From Cycas panzhihuaensis (lineage: Eukaryota; Cycadophyta), in assembly GCA_023213395.1 (NCBI GenBank), contig CM041465.1, positions 50,351,741-50,415,740 on the forward strand: 64,000 nucleotides of DNA, given 5' to 3'. Made by a program: the position numbers and the translations under genes. The notes under the pieces were generated by a model. It was given only the letters and a program-made list of their open reading frames with translations. It was not told the origin of the DNA and ran no database searches. The stretch's first letter is position 1, and each line of letters starts with the position of its first letter. Positions 1 through 11,665 of this stretch are shown here, one piece after another.

Positions 1-399
1 GATGCTAGTAGTTATTGCTGCACTTAATGCTACCATTAGAATCCTGTTGTGGACAAGAAAAACCATCATAAAATTTGAGATAAAGAAAACTTGCCCATTG
101 TTGCCTCATATACCTAGATCATGGAATTCTATACCTTTTGACATTTGTAATCACTATGGATTGCACTATGAATCAATATTGGGTCATTGCAATAATTTTG
201 ATGTGTGTCCGGATCACACCTCAACCTTATTGAACATATAACCCATTCATGACTAGATCGAAGAAATATTAGGTGTTTGGATGACCAAGCCTCGACCTAA
301 AATAATGTTATTCAACTAGCCATATACAATAAAAATACCAAGTCGTACCCAACAAATGTCTAAAAGAAAAAAAAACTTAAGTATGCCCTGTTGATCAAA

Positions 400-935
400 T
401 ACTACATCATAGATAAATCACTTCCCAGACTGTCATCAATCCATTGTCTAGTCTCAATGCCTGGTTCTTTAGGATCAACCTGAAATGGGTATGATAAGGA
501 ATAAGCTCTTCATGTCTATCCTTTGGCCATCAATTCCTAAGCTTGAAATAGACCGGGAAAAGTGTAAGAAGCAGTGATTGCACTCCAATTCACCACATGA
601 GGAGAAATGAAATCATTGAGGCATCTAGGAGGCTCGTGTATTCTTGGTGAGTAAACTGAAATTCTCAGAACTCTACCCATCATATCATAAGCTTCTTGGA
701 AAGTTAAATTACATATAGAGTTCTAAGCATTGTCTGCAATTGTCTTATTTCTTGGACTGCTCTTTGTTTTAGGCTAGCTTATCATTTTTCGGCTCTTCCT
801 TAACTTGTTCCTCTTTGGCAAGTTCCTCACTGGTATCTTTAATGTCACTAGGTTCTGTTGGGGATTCCTTCTTTGCATCCCCATTCACATATATGTATAA
901 CCCCCCCTCTCTATTTACATGAATGTTCCTTTTCT
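400..935 (-). pseudogene. Unrecognised degenerate coding-like stretch
   Basis: The minus strand from about 933 to 769 reads as some 54 sense codons ending in TAA, with an acidic/basic C-terminal tail (EELAKEEQVKEEPKNDKLA). Further down, around 720-410 in other frames, there are more protein-like pieces such as [15 protein letters not shown] and ETRQWIDDSLGSD. The frame is broken by shifts and stops, so it is not a working gene as it stands. I do not recognise the product. It could be a relic of a host gene or of an old retroelement polyprotein. It belongs to the background DNA into which gypsy-A inserted. Confidence 0.25.
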
Positions 936-1061
936 AGTCTTTCCTCCTAACCATTTTCCAACTAACTCCCAATTGACTTACAACTAGCTTTTAATTAATT
1001 CATTAATAATAATTTGTTAACAATAACAATAATTACATTAGTCATCATAATTATGATTTGG

Positions 1062-1310
1062 AGTCCTCCTTGTACTCGGATTGCAATATGATTGTACAAC
1101 CTTTACGATTTGGTCACAATCTAGTCGCAGTTCCTATGATTTGGTCACAGTTCTTATGATGTGGTTGCAATTTGGTCACAGTCTTTCACAATATGATTAC
1201 AATGTAGTTGCGATTTGGTTTGTTGTCCTCACGATTTGGTCACACTCTGTCGTGCTTGGTCGTACATCTGATCACACTTGGTTGTATATGATCTTAATTT
1301 GATTGCAACC
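1062..1310. repeat. Degenerate minisatellite built on GATTTGGTCACA
   Basis: About 250 bp made of loosely repeated units around GATTTGGTCACA and its variants (GATGTGGTTGCA, GATTACAATGTAG, GATCACACTTGG), roughly 12-27 bp apart. The repetition is seen by eye and the units are diverged. The open frame across it is a by-product of the repeat. Confidence 0.5.
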
Positions 1311-1327
1311 AAAACAACATAATTCTT

Positions 1328-1616
1328 TTATATTGCACACATCATGATCCTTGCATAATTTTTCATCTCAAAGGTAGACGTGATGGCATCCCATGCTTCC
1401 TTAGGTAGTTTTTCTCTTTTAACATTTTTCAGTAGAGCTCCATTGATGGACATATTAATTAGTCCTAAGGCGAAGTCACTTTTATCTTCGTACTTTGCGT
1501 TTTCACAATCAGTGGCAATTTTCTCATCTAGTACAGGCATGTTATCCTACACAATTTGCCACAACCCATTTATTCAAAGTAAATTGGTCTTTTAGTGCTT
1601 CTAGGTGCCATAATTT
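1328..1616 (-). pseudogene. Ty1/copia gag fragment
   Basis: A 70-codon open stretch (1540-1328) contains the pattern WDAITSTFEMKN, which resembles the W..L...F...N segment in the gag of plant copia elements (UBN2-type family). A possible gag start (MAPRS...) lies just upstream near 1616 but is separated by a stop and a frame change. No protease, integrase or RT follows. It is probably an old, truncated insertion in the background DNA. Confidence 0.5.
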
Positions 1617-2153
1617 TGAGCATTGATCAATTTGTTTGTTTGGGAGTTGAACATATTCTCACCTAGAATTATGTGGAGAATTAAAAAATTCACATAAAAA
1701 TCTTAAAAATCACACACAAAATTGGGCATTAAATAGCCTTGACAAACCACACATTATTATTTTATTATTATTATTTTGTGCTTTTAATATTTTTGATTAG
1801 ACACCACATAGGGAGTTGGAATATTACCATGTGGCCACTACAGAAAGGTGCAAATTTAAATTACAAAGTGAAGTGTATTCTCATATTTTGATTTGGGCTG
1901 CTAAAAAAGTTAGAAATAGATTTTACACTTTATGAGGACATGTGACTTGGGGACCTTCGTTTGGGGGCTAGCTATTGAAACTCAAAAGTTATAAACAATG
2001 ATTTAATATATCGAAACATTAGAAAAAGAAAAATATTTTGTTTTTTTCTAAGTTTTGAAGTGGTGGATATTTGCCAAATCTACCCTCCATTACAACTTTA
2101 TCACTAATTTTCGGTGATTTGTGTATGCATGTGGTAATTTTGATTCATCTCTA
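1617..2153. other. AT-rich background, no gene seen; TSD at its end
   Basis: No coding or RNA feature is visible. The last five bases (2149-2153, CTCTA) are the left copy of the target-site duplication of gypsy-A. The right copy is at 38246-38250. Confidence 0.7.
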
Positions 2154-2615
2154 TGTTGACTTCAATCTTCCCCCACTGTAAGATTTTCACTCATCAAGGG
2201 CTTCCACTATAGTCTAAGGTGTGTGCACATGGTCAACATACATATCTTTCATTAATTATGCCATATAAGTCCACAATTATACTTGTACACATAGAATCAC
2301 CATGCATTTCTCAGTAAGTACACATGATTTCCATGTAACTCTGTAATATTATTAGACAATAGTTACTATATACATCATATATAGTCTGTACATGCCTGAT
2401 TGGTCATCCGTACTAGATCAGGTACCAATTAGATCACTTGCTCGACTCTCACATCCATTCCCATTTGCGGACATGTTTAAATACCACTTGCATCCCTATT
2501 GCGGAACGATTGTGAATAATAGTACCAACCGTCTGCTTTCCCTAATGGATGTCCCTTCATTTAGTAATCTGTACTTGTTAGTCTTTAATACATCCTCTAA
2601 CAAGTACGACTGGTC
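2154..2615 (-). repeat. Gypsy-A 3' LTR, outer part
   Basis: Aligns with the left ends of the other LTRs at 37538, 39347, 41277 and 49235 (TGTTGACTT..., then a CAAGGG(C/T)TT(C/A)CACT block and GGTGTGTGCA). It is cut at 2615 by copia-0; the LTR resumes at 11744. It holds the first of three copies of a ~310-bp unit (from about 2318) that is single in the gypsy-A 5' LTR. Confidence 0.85.
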
Positions 2616-2981
2616 TGTTAAGTTTTTAACATGGAGAACACTCATCAACAGCAAGATCAACAACATCTACAGAGATTAACACAATATAATCAGAATGTAT
2701 TAACATACCAAGAGCACCAAAGACTCAATATGAGCCTTGATGATGTGATGTCTTTACATACTACCTCAACCACCTTTATATACCAAAGAGGTGGGAGACT
2801 ATTCAGCACAAGTAATGCATGTGGGACAAATACCTTTGTCCTAACCAATAGCATTACACCACTAACTTGACCAATAAACTTATATCCTTTTACATAGTAT
2901 TATAATGACCTTTTGACCCTAAGACTTAGGACTATCACTTATTGTCCTAGGACCCACACACATTAAACATTATTTCTAACA
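2616..2981 (-). repeat. Copia-0 3' LTR and polypurine tract
   Basis: Begins TGTTAAG and ends TTCTAACA. The adjacent bases 2982-3001 read on the minus strand as a polypurine tract (AAGGGGAGG before the LTR). The last ~78 bp recur at 11666-11743. The tract and LTR edge resemble those of copia-1 (ACATTAAGAGGGGG), pointing to related families. Confidence 0.7.
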
Positions 2982-3082
2982 CCTCCCCTTAATGTTTAAT
3001 GTTTGAACTAAGCACAATTTGACATACATTGACACTTGACATGAATTTGAGACATTAAAGACAACATGATTATCAACAGACT

Positions 3083-4428
3083 CTAATGGACTTTGTCTTC
3101 TTTGAATTTCCACCACCTTGATCTTGGAAAGGTCTTGAACACCATGTCTTGGGCATGGTCTTGGTCTTCAACCTTGCAGTGTCCTTTCCTCGTCATCCTT
3201 TGAACCACGATCTTGAGCTTTGCTTCTTTCAACTTCATACATAGTTGAGAATCCTTTGCCATGCTAAACAGGTAGTGAATGATGGCTAATTCCACATGAT
3301 CTTGCATGTACTCATCAAGGATATCTATCACCTGTTTACTTCCATTTTCTTCAGTACGTGAGTGACCAAAAAAATAGATGTTAGCAATATCATTATTATC
3401 CAAATGTAGCAATGAGACATCATCATTATCCTCCTCTGAAGCAATGGATTTATTGAGTCGAGTTCCTGCAATCTGTGTGATGTACCTTGCTTTCTCTGTG
3501 TCACTCAAAGGGTTCCATGAACTAAGTATAATGAGTATTTCTATGATATTCACGTGCATATGCTTTCTGATTATGGATATGCATACATGGAACATTATTT
3601 CAATATGATTGACTTTCATAATCAAGTAACCTATCCAAAAGGTAATATGAATTCGATAAACAAGATCCTGATGACATGGTATCCTCCTTATGTTTCTTTG
3701 AAAACAACTTTCTAGTGCCGCTCTAGGATATGCTGTTATAATTTTGATCTTTTCAAAGATGAAAATGGAGGATGTAACTGAGTTGAGGGAGATCATATTT
3801 TTCAATACATGCAAATCACTGTATGACCTGTCACCATTTGAATTCTTCCTATCAACTTGTCAGCACAAACTAGGATAACATTATTCATACCTTTTGTTAG
3901 ACAACTCGTGTCTGCATGAACTATTACCGCCAAGGATTGGTGCCTAGAATCTTCAGCCTCCAAGGCTGGTTTCAAGATCATGGTTTTGTCATGCTGGCTT
4001 TCCCTTTTTTCTTTTCTCTTCAACTTCTTCCTTTGTTTTTTTGCTCTTTTGATTCTCTGCTGCACTTCTTCAGGTCCTTTTTCATGCACTTTTGTCAATA
4101 GTTTGCAAGCGTCCTTAGTTGAGTTTGAATTCTGCAAAACCTGAATAATAAAGTGATAGGAAGTAGGGAGGTTATCCTTATCAATGGCTGCAAGTATCAC
4201 GTCAATAACAATTCTATTTTTCCTTTTGAAGATTTTCTCCCCTACTTCGTGAGCCATTTCAGTCCCCATGACTGTTTTCCAAAGTTCCTTTACTACAAAT
4301 AGACTTTCCATCTTAATTTTCCAAAAACGAAAATTAGTTCCAATATATTTTGGCAAAGGGAAGGGGAGATCTGATAGCCAGTATTCATTTTTTTCAGGTA
4401 GAAAGACTATGACATCACTCAACTCCAT
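3083..4428 (-). pseudogene. Copia-0 gag-like region
   Basis: Two overlapping open stretches, 4428-3802 (208 codons) and 3814-3083 (243 codons). The first starts MELSDV and contains YIGTNFRFWKIKMESLF near residue 30, the usual N-terminal pattern of plant copia gag (G.NF..WK..M...L). It continues into a strongly basic stretch (KRAKKQRKKLKRKEKRE). The second has no motif I recognise beyond charged segments. No zinc knuckle is evident. The protein probably once packaged RNA. Its position beside the 3' LTR, with no pol in between, is abnormal for an autonomous copia element. Confidence 0.5.
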
Positions 4429-5522
4429 AGTGTATGATCAAAGAATATCCACGTCAACTTGAAAATCAAATCAACAAAGGAAGACTTAAACCTGAATATT
4501 GTTCCAACTCTCCTCACAATCTATGAATGTTGCTGCCAAGGCAACTATCATGGTGGGCAGTGCTCTCCTTCCACATTTTGTGTATACCTGTAAGCAACCA
4601 ACTAATCAAAGATTGGAGTTTCCTATCAAGATTACTCTTCCAGTCGGTTTATCACACCACTGTGTTACAACTGTAAAGAAATGACCTCCTCCTGCAACAG
4701 TAGTAATGGTGTCTTCAGTTGACAGATTCCTGCTACAACTGTGTCTTGAACAGATTTAGAAAAGGAGCTTAAGGATTCGATGACAGCCTCATACACTTCA
4801 ATGCCCTTCAGATCTTGATAATAATCGGCAAAAGCACAGTAAGCGTTAATAGCGTCCACAGTATGCAAGGCATCAACAACAAAAGTGCAGCTCTATCTTC
4901 ATGAGTACTGCCGGGATCGTGGTTCAAGACTACCTGCTCAACACCGCCGGGATCGCTAATCTTGTCCTTATTTCAATGAATCAAAACTAGCAAGGCTGTC
5001 ATGTCTTTGACCAGGATTCACAAGAACTCAACATAAGACTGACTTACAGTTTCTTATCACATGATCAAATTCTGTAGTGTTCACCCTCTTTCTTCGGCAC
5101 TTCCCTTAGAAACTGGTCGTACATATCATTACCAACCTGATCGAGAGTCACACTGTGAAGCCCAAGCCTAGCTGCTACAATTGCAAATCAATCTCAGATA
5201 GAGGAGAACCTGCCACATCAGTCTTGGGGATTCAATCAGAGTAGTTCTCTACCCAGTAGTGGTGGCACAGGACTTGGAAGTAATTCTCAATATATGCCGT
5301 CTGCCTCATCTGCCAACTTCGAGACAATAGAGCATGCCAGACCCAACGAATATTGATGATGAGTACAAGACTATGGATGAGACTGAGGACATGAAACAGG
5401 TTTTAGGTTTCAGGCAGTCTGAGAACATGAGATGTGTTTCGCAAAGGAACATGCTTTGGATGCTTAATGGCATATTTTGCAGCAACATAGCCTCCAAAAG
5501 AGTGACCCAGCAAAATAAAGTT
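4429..5522 (-). pseudogene. Copia-0 internal sequence with unidentified coding-like pieces
   Basis: On the minus strand 5166-5068 reads without a stop as a protein-like stretch (core VTLDQVGNDMYDQFL). Farther down, 4990-4870 and 4868-4665 give others (ISDPGGVEQVVLNHDPGS; INAYCAFADYYQDLKG). They are in different frames and do not resemble any retroelement domain I know. On the plus strand 5195-5340 is also open and Ser-rich. One reading is that copia-0 captured host gene pieces; another is chance open frames in old DNA. I cannot name a source gene. Confidence 0.3.
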
Positions 5523-5749
5523 TGATGAAAAACAGAGCAAAGACAGATCTAATTTGGACAAAAGAGAAGTGTATTTTTAATTGAGATTCAACCTTCTTAA
5601 GTATACATCATCAAGGTCATGGTTACAACCTCCAATGTAACCAAACACTGATTCTGCCAAGTGGCATCATCTTACACAATGACCATATTGAGGGTGGTCT
5701 TAATCATGGCCCCCCTTTTTATAGCTAGATAAAACATTATATCTTAACA
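5523..5749 (-). repeat. Copia-1 3' LTR with polypurine tract
   Basis: 227 bp, TGATGAAAAACAG...CTTAACA, nearly identical to 10489-10717. The polypurine tract on the minus strand is AAGAGGGGG at 5750-5758, directly against the LTR. Confidence 0.95.
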
Positions 5750-5756
5750 CCCCCTC

Positions 5757-7149
5757 TTAATGTTTTATCTCTAATAATCTAATTTTGTCTCTTAAATATT
5801 TGAGTCTTTCTCTTCCAAGAGGTTTTGTGAGAAGATCTGCAACTTGTTCTGCTAAGGGATAGTATTCCAAGTCTATCTCTTTATTATGTACTTTTTCTCT
5901 TATGAAGTGATGATGAACTTCAATGTGTTTTGTCCTTGCATGTAGAACTGGATTTTTGGTCAACTTGATAGCACTTTGATTATCACATTTCAAGGAGGTT
6001 GCTTCTTTTTGCTGTTGATCCAAGTCAAACAGAAGTTGCCTTAACCATATAGCTTCACAGGTTGCCAATGTAGTTGCTTTGTATTCTCGCTCAGAGGAGA
6101 GAGCTACTGTAGTTTGTTTCTTACTACACCATGAGATTATTGAGGCTCCTAAGAAGAAACAATATCCGCTGGTGGATTTCCTTTGTTGTTTGTCACCCCG
6201 CCAGTAGTCGCAGACTCGATATTTCAATCGATATCCTTTCAAGTATACTAACTTGAAATCTGTTGTTCCTTTGAGATATCTCAAGACTCTTTTTGCAGCT
6301 TGCTAGTGCCTCAACTTTGGATTTTTCATGTATCTGGCTATTAGTCCTACTGAGTAGGATATGTCAGGCCTGGTGGCAGTTAGATAGATCAGACTTCCAA
6401 TCATTTGTCTGTACAGCGTGGCATCTACATCTTTTTCTGTGCTGTCATTGTTTAAGTTTGTTTCCATAGGTGTTGTGCACGGATTACAATTCTCCATTTG
6501 AAATTTAACAAGCAGACTTTTGATGTAGTTACTTTGGGACAAGGTTACATAGTTTTGATGTTGACCTACCTCCAAATCCCAAGTAGTAATTTAGAAGTTC
6601 CAAGTCTATCATCTCAAATTTTTCATAGCTTGGCATTTGATCCACTTAATTCCTTCTTCATCATCTCCGATGAGGAGCATATCATCTACATAGACAACAA
6701 TTATTGTTATCTTATTGTTTGCTTTTCTTATGTAGAGATCGGAGTCTGAGTTGCACCGAGCAAACTTGTTTTCTTCAAGAAAATGATCTAATTTGGCATA
6801 CCGAGCACGTGGAGCTTGTTTTAGACCATACGAGCCTTTTTAGCTTGAGACTGATTCTCCTGTCCTTGTTCAGCGTATCCTTCTGGTTGTTGCATATAGA
6901 CTTCTTCTTCCAGCTCACTGTTCAAGAAGGCGCTTTTTACATCTAGTCGTGAGATTTTCCACCTTGTCTGCCGACCAAGGCAATTCGTTTCTTCAGATTC
7001 ATCTTTGCAACTTGAGAGAAAGTCTCATCAAAATCTACTCCTGCTGTTTGAGTGTATCCTTTTGCAACTAACCTGGCCTTGTATTTTTCTATTTTGCCAT
7101 CCATTCCCCTTTTTGTTTTGTAAACCCATTTGCGATTCTGATTGACTTA
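5757..7149 (-). pseudogene. Copia-1 reverse transcriptase and RNase H
   Basis: RT would copy the element RNA into DNA; RNase H degrades the RNA strand. Upstream are WVYKTKRGMDGKIEKYKARLVAKGY, broken across fields as WVYKTKRG and KYKARLVAKGYTQ, then the active-site YVDDMLLIG (YVDD codons 6681-6692). The segment 6575-6303 gives the fingers/thumb part (TRPDISYSVGLIARYMKNP). RNase H is 6284-5757, with KSTSGYCFFLG, SSEREYKATT, CDNQSAIKL and the family tail RTKHIEVHHHFIREK and ADLLTKPL. The frame is broken by stops at 7147-7142 and several shifts. The first RNase H acidic motif is altered (VCDYWRGD where YTDSDWAGD is usual). Confidence 0.85.
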
Positions 7150-8638
7150 TTAGTGTAGTTCTACTAGCTCCCATGTGCGATTCTTCTTGATTGAGTTCAT
7201 TTCATTGTCCATTGCTGCTTTCCATTCTTGATGATCTTTTGCTTCTTGAAAGTTCTGTGGTTCCACTGTGCTTAGAAGAGCTCTTGACTTTTGTCCCCGT
7301 GTTTTCTGTTCTATTATGCTTCCTTCTTCAACTGTTTTAATGTACCATTTTGGCAGCTTTTTCTGTTTTTGTGGGTCTTCTTTTTCGATCATGTCTTCTG
7401 ATACTTGACTGGTTGAGAATGAATCTACTTGTCCTTCTCCTAAAGTGATTTCGGAATCACTTCTTTCTTCAGCTTCTTGATTTTCAAAGGTAATTTCTGA
7501 TTTATTTTCTTGCTCATCATCTTCTTGTATCCTTTCACATCTGACAGCTTCCTGTTCATTTTCCTTCTCATCCTCTATTACTCTAATTTGTGAGGATTCA
7601 ACAGAGTTTTCTTCATTAAAAACAACATCTCTGCTTACATAAATTTTATTTGTTTTTGGATCTATGCATTTGTAGGCTTTTGAATTTATACCGTAACCTA
7701 TTAAAATGCATTCTATGCTTTTTGCATCCAATTTCGACCTTCTTTTATCAGGAATATGTACAAATGCTTGGCTGCCAAAAATTCTAAGAAGACTTACATC
7801 AGGTTTTTGTCCTGTCCAGGCTTCTTCTGGAGTGATATCTTTTAATACCTTTGTTGGGCTCCTGTTTATCAGGTAGCATGTTGTACTGAGTGCTTCTGTC
7901 CAATATGTTCTTGAGATTTTGGTTCCATACATCATGCTTCGGGCCATTTCCATCAGAGTTCTATTTTTTCTTTCGGCCACTCCATTTGACTGAGGGGTGT
8001 AAGGAGTTGTAAACTGTCTACGAATCCCTCGATCCTTGCAGTAATTTAAAAACTCCTTTGATATATATTCCCCTCCTCCATCTGATCTGATGCATTTGAT
8101 TTTCGTTCCTGATTCTAACTCTGCTTCTGCTTTGAATTCTTTGAATGTTTCAAAAACTTCTGATTTGTTATGCAGGAAATACACCCATACTTTTCGAGTA
8201 AAATCATCAATGAAAGTTAGAAAATATCTGCATCCATTAATTGTGAGAGGTGTGATTGGGCCACAAATATCTCAGATGTATCAATTCCAATTTTGTCTGA
8301 GCTCTCCAAACACTTTCTTTAAAAGGCAATCTGTGCTGTTTTCCAAGTTGGCAACCTTTACAAACAAATTTATCTAGTGAAATATTAGGCAGACCATTAA
8401 CCATTCCTGATTTTTCCATTTGTTTAAGTGTGTCAATTGAGAGATGCCCATACCTCAAATGCCAAGCTTTATTACTAGATTTAAAAGCAGTACAAGCTTT
8501 TTCTTCCAGATAAGGAAGTACTGGATCTGACAAAAGTTTGTAAAGATCATTACATTTGATTCCTTTTGCAACGAGTTTTCCGCTTCTCTTCATGTCAAGA
8601 ATATGATGCTTTCCTTCTTCATCGAAGATGGTTCTCAA
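7150..8638 (-). pseudogene. Copia-1 GAG-pre-integrase and integrase
   Basis: The stretch 8638-8237 carries the GAG-pre-integrase domain (AWHLRYGHLSIDTLKQM; VCKGCQLGKQHRLPF). The stretch 8184-7150 (344 codons) holds most of integrase, which would insert the DNA copy: CIRSDGGGEY (second catalytic Asp) and NGVAERKNRTLMEMA (catalytic Glu), then the core C-terminus (WTGQKPDVSLLRIFG) and an acidic linker into RT. The first catalytic motif, expected as HSDICGP, is lost to a frameshift near 8270, where the open frame reads LIHLRYLW. It is otherwise one of the better preserved copia integrases here. Confidence 0.88.
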
Positions 8639-8648
8639 TCCCTTTTGC

Positions 8649-9859
8649 TTAATTGAGAGATGATAGGAGATTCATTTTAGATCCGGTACAAATGTAACAT
8701 TTCCAATTCTTTTCATTTCCATCCAAATTTATCGAAATAGTTCCAATCCCTTTAATATGAAGGGAGTATTTGTCGCCCAATTCAACTGATTTGTCCGTAT
8801 TGTAGGGATTCATGGTTTCAAACCAATCTTCTCGACTTGTCATATGTTTGGAGGCTCCTGAGTCTATGTACCATATGTCCTTGTCTTCGTCTTGTGTAAC
8901 TAGTCTTTGTGATGAATGCTGTTTCTTCTTCCTCCTCTTCTTCGTCCTTCTCTTTGCTGTAGCCTCCAATGGGTCGCTTGCCTTTCTGAATTTCACTTCG
9001 TCTTTGTGGACATTGATATGGATAGTGCCCACTTTGCCCGCAATAACAACAAATATCAAAGATTCTGCAGCTGCTGGCGAAGTGTCCGGTTCTTCCACAG
9101 TTGTAGCAAACTCTATTTTCTCTGCTCCGTCCTCGTCCTCTAGAACTTTGCCAGCGTCCTCGTCCTCGAAAGTCTACTGTTCTGCTTTGTCCTCGAAGTT
9201 GTTGTCTTCCTCTTGGCCCGAGACTCAGTCTGGATGCAAAGGCATCCTCCAATTCTGTTGTGTTTTCATACCTTTTGTTTCTCTGTTCTTGTCTGAGCAA
9301 TAATCCTGTCAGTTCATCAAGAGTTAACTTGTCTAATCTATCACTGTCTGTGATAGTATTGACAATTGTGTCAAATGACTTGGGTAACCTTGCGATTTAC
9401 AATTTCTACGTGTCTTGTTCGTAGATTATACCTCCGGACTCAAGAGGTTATTTCGGCAAGAATAATTTTGTGCATAAAATCCTCTACCTCTTCATTTTCT
9501 TTCATGTAAAGTTTGTACAGTTCTTCTTTGAGTGCAATTATTCTTGCCTTGTTCTTTTGCCCATGTAAATTTTCCAAACATTTCCATATTTCGGATGCCT
9601 GATTCAATTTTTCAACATAAACTAGGACTGAATATGAAATTGACATTTTCAGTGTGAGACTGGCCATATTATTTCTTTCAATCCAACTTCCTAGCTTGTC
9701 ATTACCAACCGGAGGACGTTTTTCTGTCCCTTCAGCAATTTCCCAGGCATTTTTTACCCTCAAAATGGTTTCTAACTTGATTTTCCACACATGATAGTTA
9801 GAACTAGTTAACTTTTCTGGTTCGGGCAGAGAAATGAGGGATGAGGACATTTTCTTCAA
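8649..9859 (-). pseudogene. Copia-1 gag and protease
   Basis: Gag begins at 9859 (MKKMSSSLI) with SSNYHVWKIKLETIL and the gag core (WIERNNMASLTLKMSIS; IWKCLENLHGQ). After a frame break (9440-9300) the nucleocapsid part has an RGRGR-rich stretch and two CCHC zinc knuckles, CYNCGRTGHFASSC and CCYCGQSGHYPYQC. Protease follows in a different frame (9098-8649) with WYIDSGASKHMT, the intact copia Asp-Ser-Gly catalytic motif. The frame changes at an E/K-rich run near 8915. Since most plant copia elements use one long ORF, this is more likely a mutation than programmed frameshifting. Confidence 0.88.
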
Positions 9860-10488
9860 GTTAAAATACTCTGTTTAGAGCCCCGACTGCAATTGTCTGG
9901 ATTTCGTCTGGAACCCTAGGTGTCTACCTAAATAAAATTATACCTCAAAATGAAGGTTTCTCGCCTATGTGGATCCGTCGGTTTTTCGAAAGGATCTTTC
10001 AAATGAGAGAAAATGGCTCCAGAAGGAAAAACGACGGCTAGGGCAGAAAATTGGATTTTTGAGAAAATCACTGGAAAAACTCAAAATAAATCTTCGAATA
10101 TGGATGCAAATTCAACGTATTGATAGTAGGAAGGGTTTTGGACCGGAAATACCCGATATTCTGAGAAAATCGTGAAGATTTTTGATGTGGATCCTCCAAA
10201 AATGCGCGGACTGGTTTGGGCTCGATTTGGCCTGGTAAATGACCTCGGATGGCTCTGCTCCAGAAGAGAAATATGCTCAGCGTGCTTTGATCTACTTTCC
10301 CACAAAATTTCGTTGCGATCCAACACTTTTGAAAAAAAGGCGTCTCAGACAGTCCGTCGATTTACTGACGGAGGAATAATGATGCCGATGACCTAACTGC
10401 CTTGATTGCTGCTTCAACCCTTGATAGAACTGCTGGACAGAAGAATCCTTTCAAAAAGGATCAATTTGGGCAGCCTGTTCTGATACCA
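9860..10488 (-). other. Copia-1 5' leader and primer-binding site
   Basis: A ~600-bp untranslated leader between the 5' LTR and gag. The primer-binding site is 10488-10474, minus strand TGGTATCAGAACAGG, complementary to the 3' end of an initiator-methionine tRNA for about ten bases. No separate gene is seen in the leader. Confidence 0.85.
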
Positions 10489-10717
10489 TGATGAAAAACA
10501 GAGCAAAGACAGATCTAATTTGGACAAAAGAGAAGTGTATTTTTAATTGAGATTCAACCTTCTTAAGTATGCATCATCAAGGTGATGGTTACAACCTCCA
10601 ATGTAACCAAACACTATGATTCTGCCAAGTGGCATCATCTTACACAATGACCATATTGAGGGTGGTCTTAATCATGGTCCCCCTTTTTATACCTAGATAA
10701 AACATTATATCTTAACA
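10489..10717 (-). repeat. Copia-1 5' LTR
   Basis: 229 bp, TGATG...TTAACA, paired with 5523-5749 and followed by the duplication AAGTT (10718-10722). By eye it differs from its partner at about four bases plus a 2-bp insertion (CACTATGATT against CACTGATT). Confidence 0.95.
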
Positions 10718-10722
10718 AAGTT

Positions 10723-11665
10723 ATCTAGGTTTTTGGCTTTACGCCATTCTTCAAATGAATCAATGAACCATGCTTCAGTTTCAGACGGCTGAAGATATCT
10801 TCAAGCTTCAATCGAACCCAAGCAGATTCAATACTCCTGCAGGATCTTTCCTTCCATGATTTCTCTCTTGAATTTTTGACTGTTTGCGTTCCTTCGTTCG
10901 GTTGGATGTGTGCGGTGGTTTACCAGATGTTCGTCTTAGGTCTTATGATTCTTTGTCAATGCAGATCTTGGGACCGATGATTTATAGCAAGCACCGCCAA
11001 TTATACTTCTATGTTCGCACCAATTGCATGCCGCTCAGCAAAAAGAATTCTTGAGTGAATTCTTCGATCTATCAAAGGGACGGCCCTTTTCTATTATGCG
11101 AATGGCTTCACGATCATTGACTGGTTTGAATTAATTCTGCTTCGATTCAATAGCTGCAGCTCGAGAACTCTTCATCTTCTTCCAATGAGCTAAAATGATT
11201 ATCTAAACTTCACCCTGATCATATACAGCCTATGAGGTTACAGTAGGGCATCTCTTTCATCGACAGCTTCTACTATATAACAGTAGTCTCCCTTCCTGGA
11301 GGGTTCTTCATGTGTGTAGGCTCAATGGGCAGTCACTCTCATGTTCTTCACGCAACCCATGGATTTGCAGTCGCTCCTTAGTCAATGGATGGCCAGGGTT
11401 TACTATTCTCCTTTATGATCTACTGTATTTATGTCAGTCACAGTATTAAATTTTTCCACAATCAAGACTCAATAGCAGAAGACAATGGAATGGGGGAGAC
11501 ATAATGATGGTTTACGGCTCCAGCCTCGATCTGCATATTCCATCTTATGTCTATTGTTGTTCCAATATGACAATCAATCTCCTTTTTCCTGCTATTCTAG
11601 TGTTATATGCTTCTCTCAGCTATAGACCTCTCCATAACAGTTGTTTCTTCATGTACCAGCAAAGA
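10723..11665. other. Copia-0 internal sequence, right part
   Basis: It continues directly from 5522 once copia-1 and one AAGTT copy are removed. Some short plus-strand open pieces exist (for example 10731-10790), but no retroelement domain or known protein is recognisable. It may be part of the same captured or unknown sequence as 4429-5522. Confidence 0.4.

Larger units (their letters stand above)
5523..10717 (-). mobile_element. Copia-1: full-length Ty1/copia element, 5.2 kb
   Basis: LTRs at 5523-5749 and 10489-10717 are flanked by identical duplications AAGTT (5518-5522 and 10718-10722). The primer-binding site (minus strand TGGTATCAGAACAGG, 10488-10474) abuts the 5' LTR and a polypurine tract (5750-5760) abuts the 3' LTR. 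Gag, protease, integrase, RT and RNase H follow in copia order. By eye the LTRs differ at about four bases and one 2-bp indel, so this is probably a fairly recent insertion. Frameshifts and stops inactivate the polyprotein. Confidence 0.95.

Noticed and set aside
2160-2200. LTR start at TGTCAAGGG about 30-50 bp inside the present boundary
   Set aside because: Homology between copies extends to TGTTGA(C/T)TT, which gives matching inverted ends with CAACA and the target duplications CTCTA and GTGAT; the inner start gives neither.
8812-9303. Plus-strand open frames of 163 and 75 codons over the copia-1 gag
   Set aside because: They are antisense to a gag region with clear zinc knuckles and have no recognisable domain.
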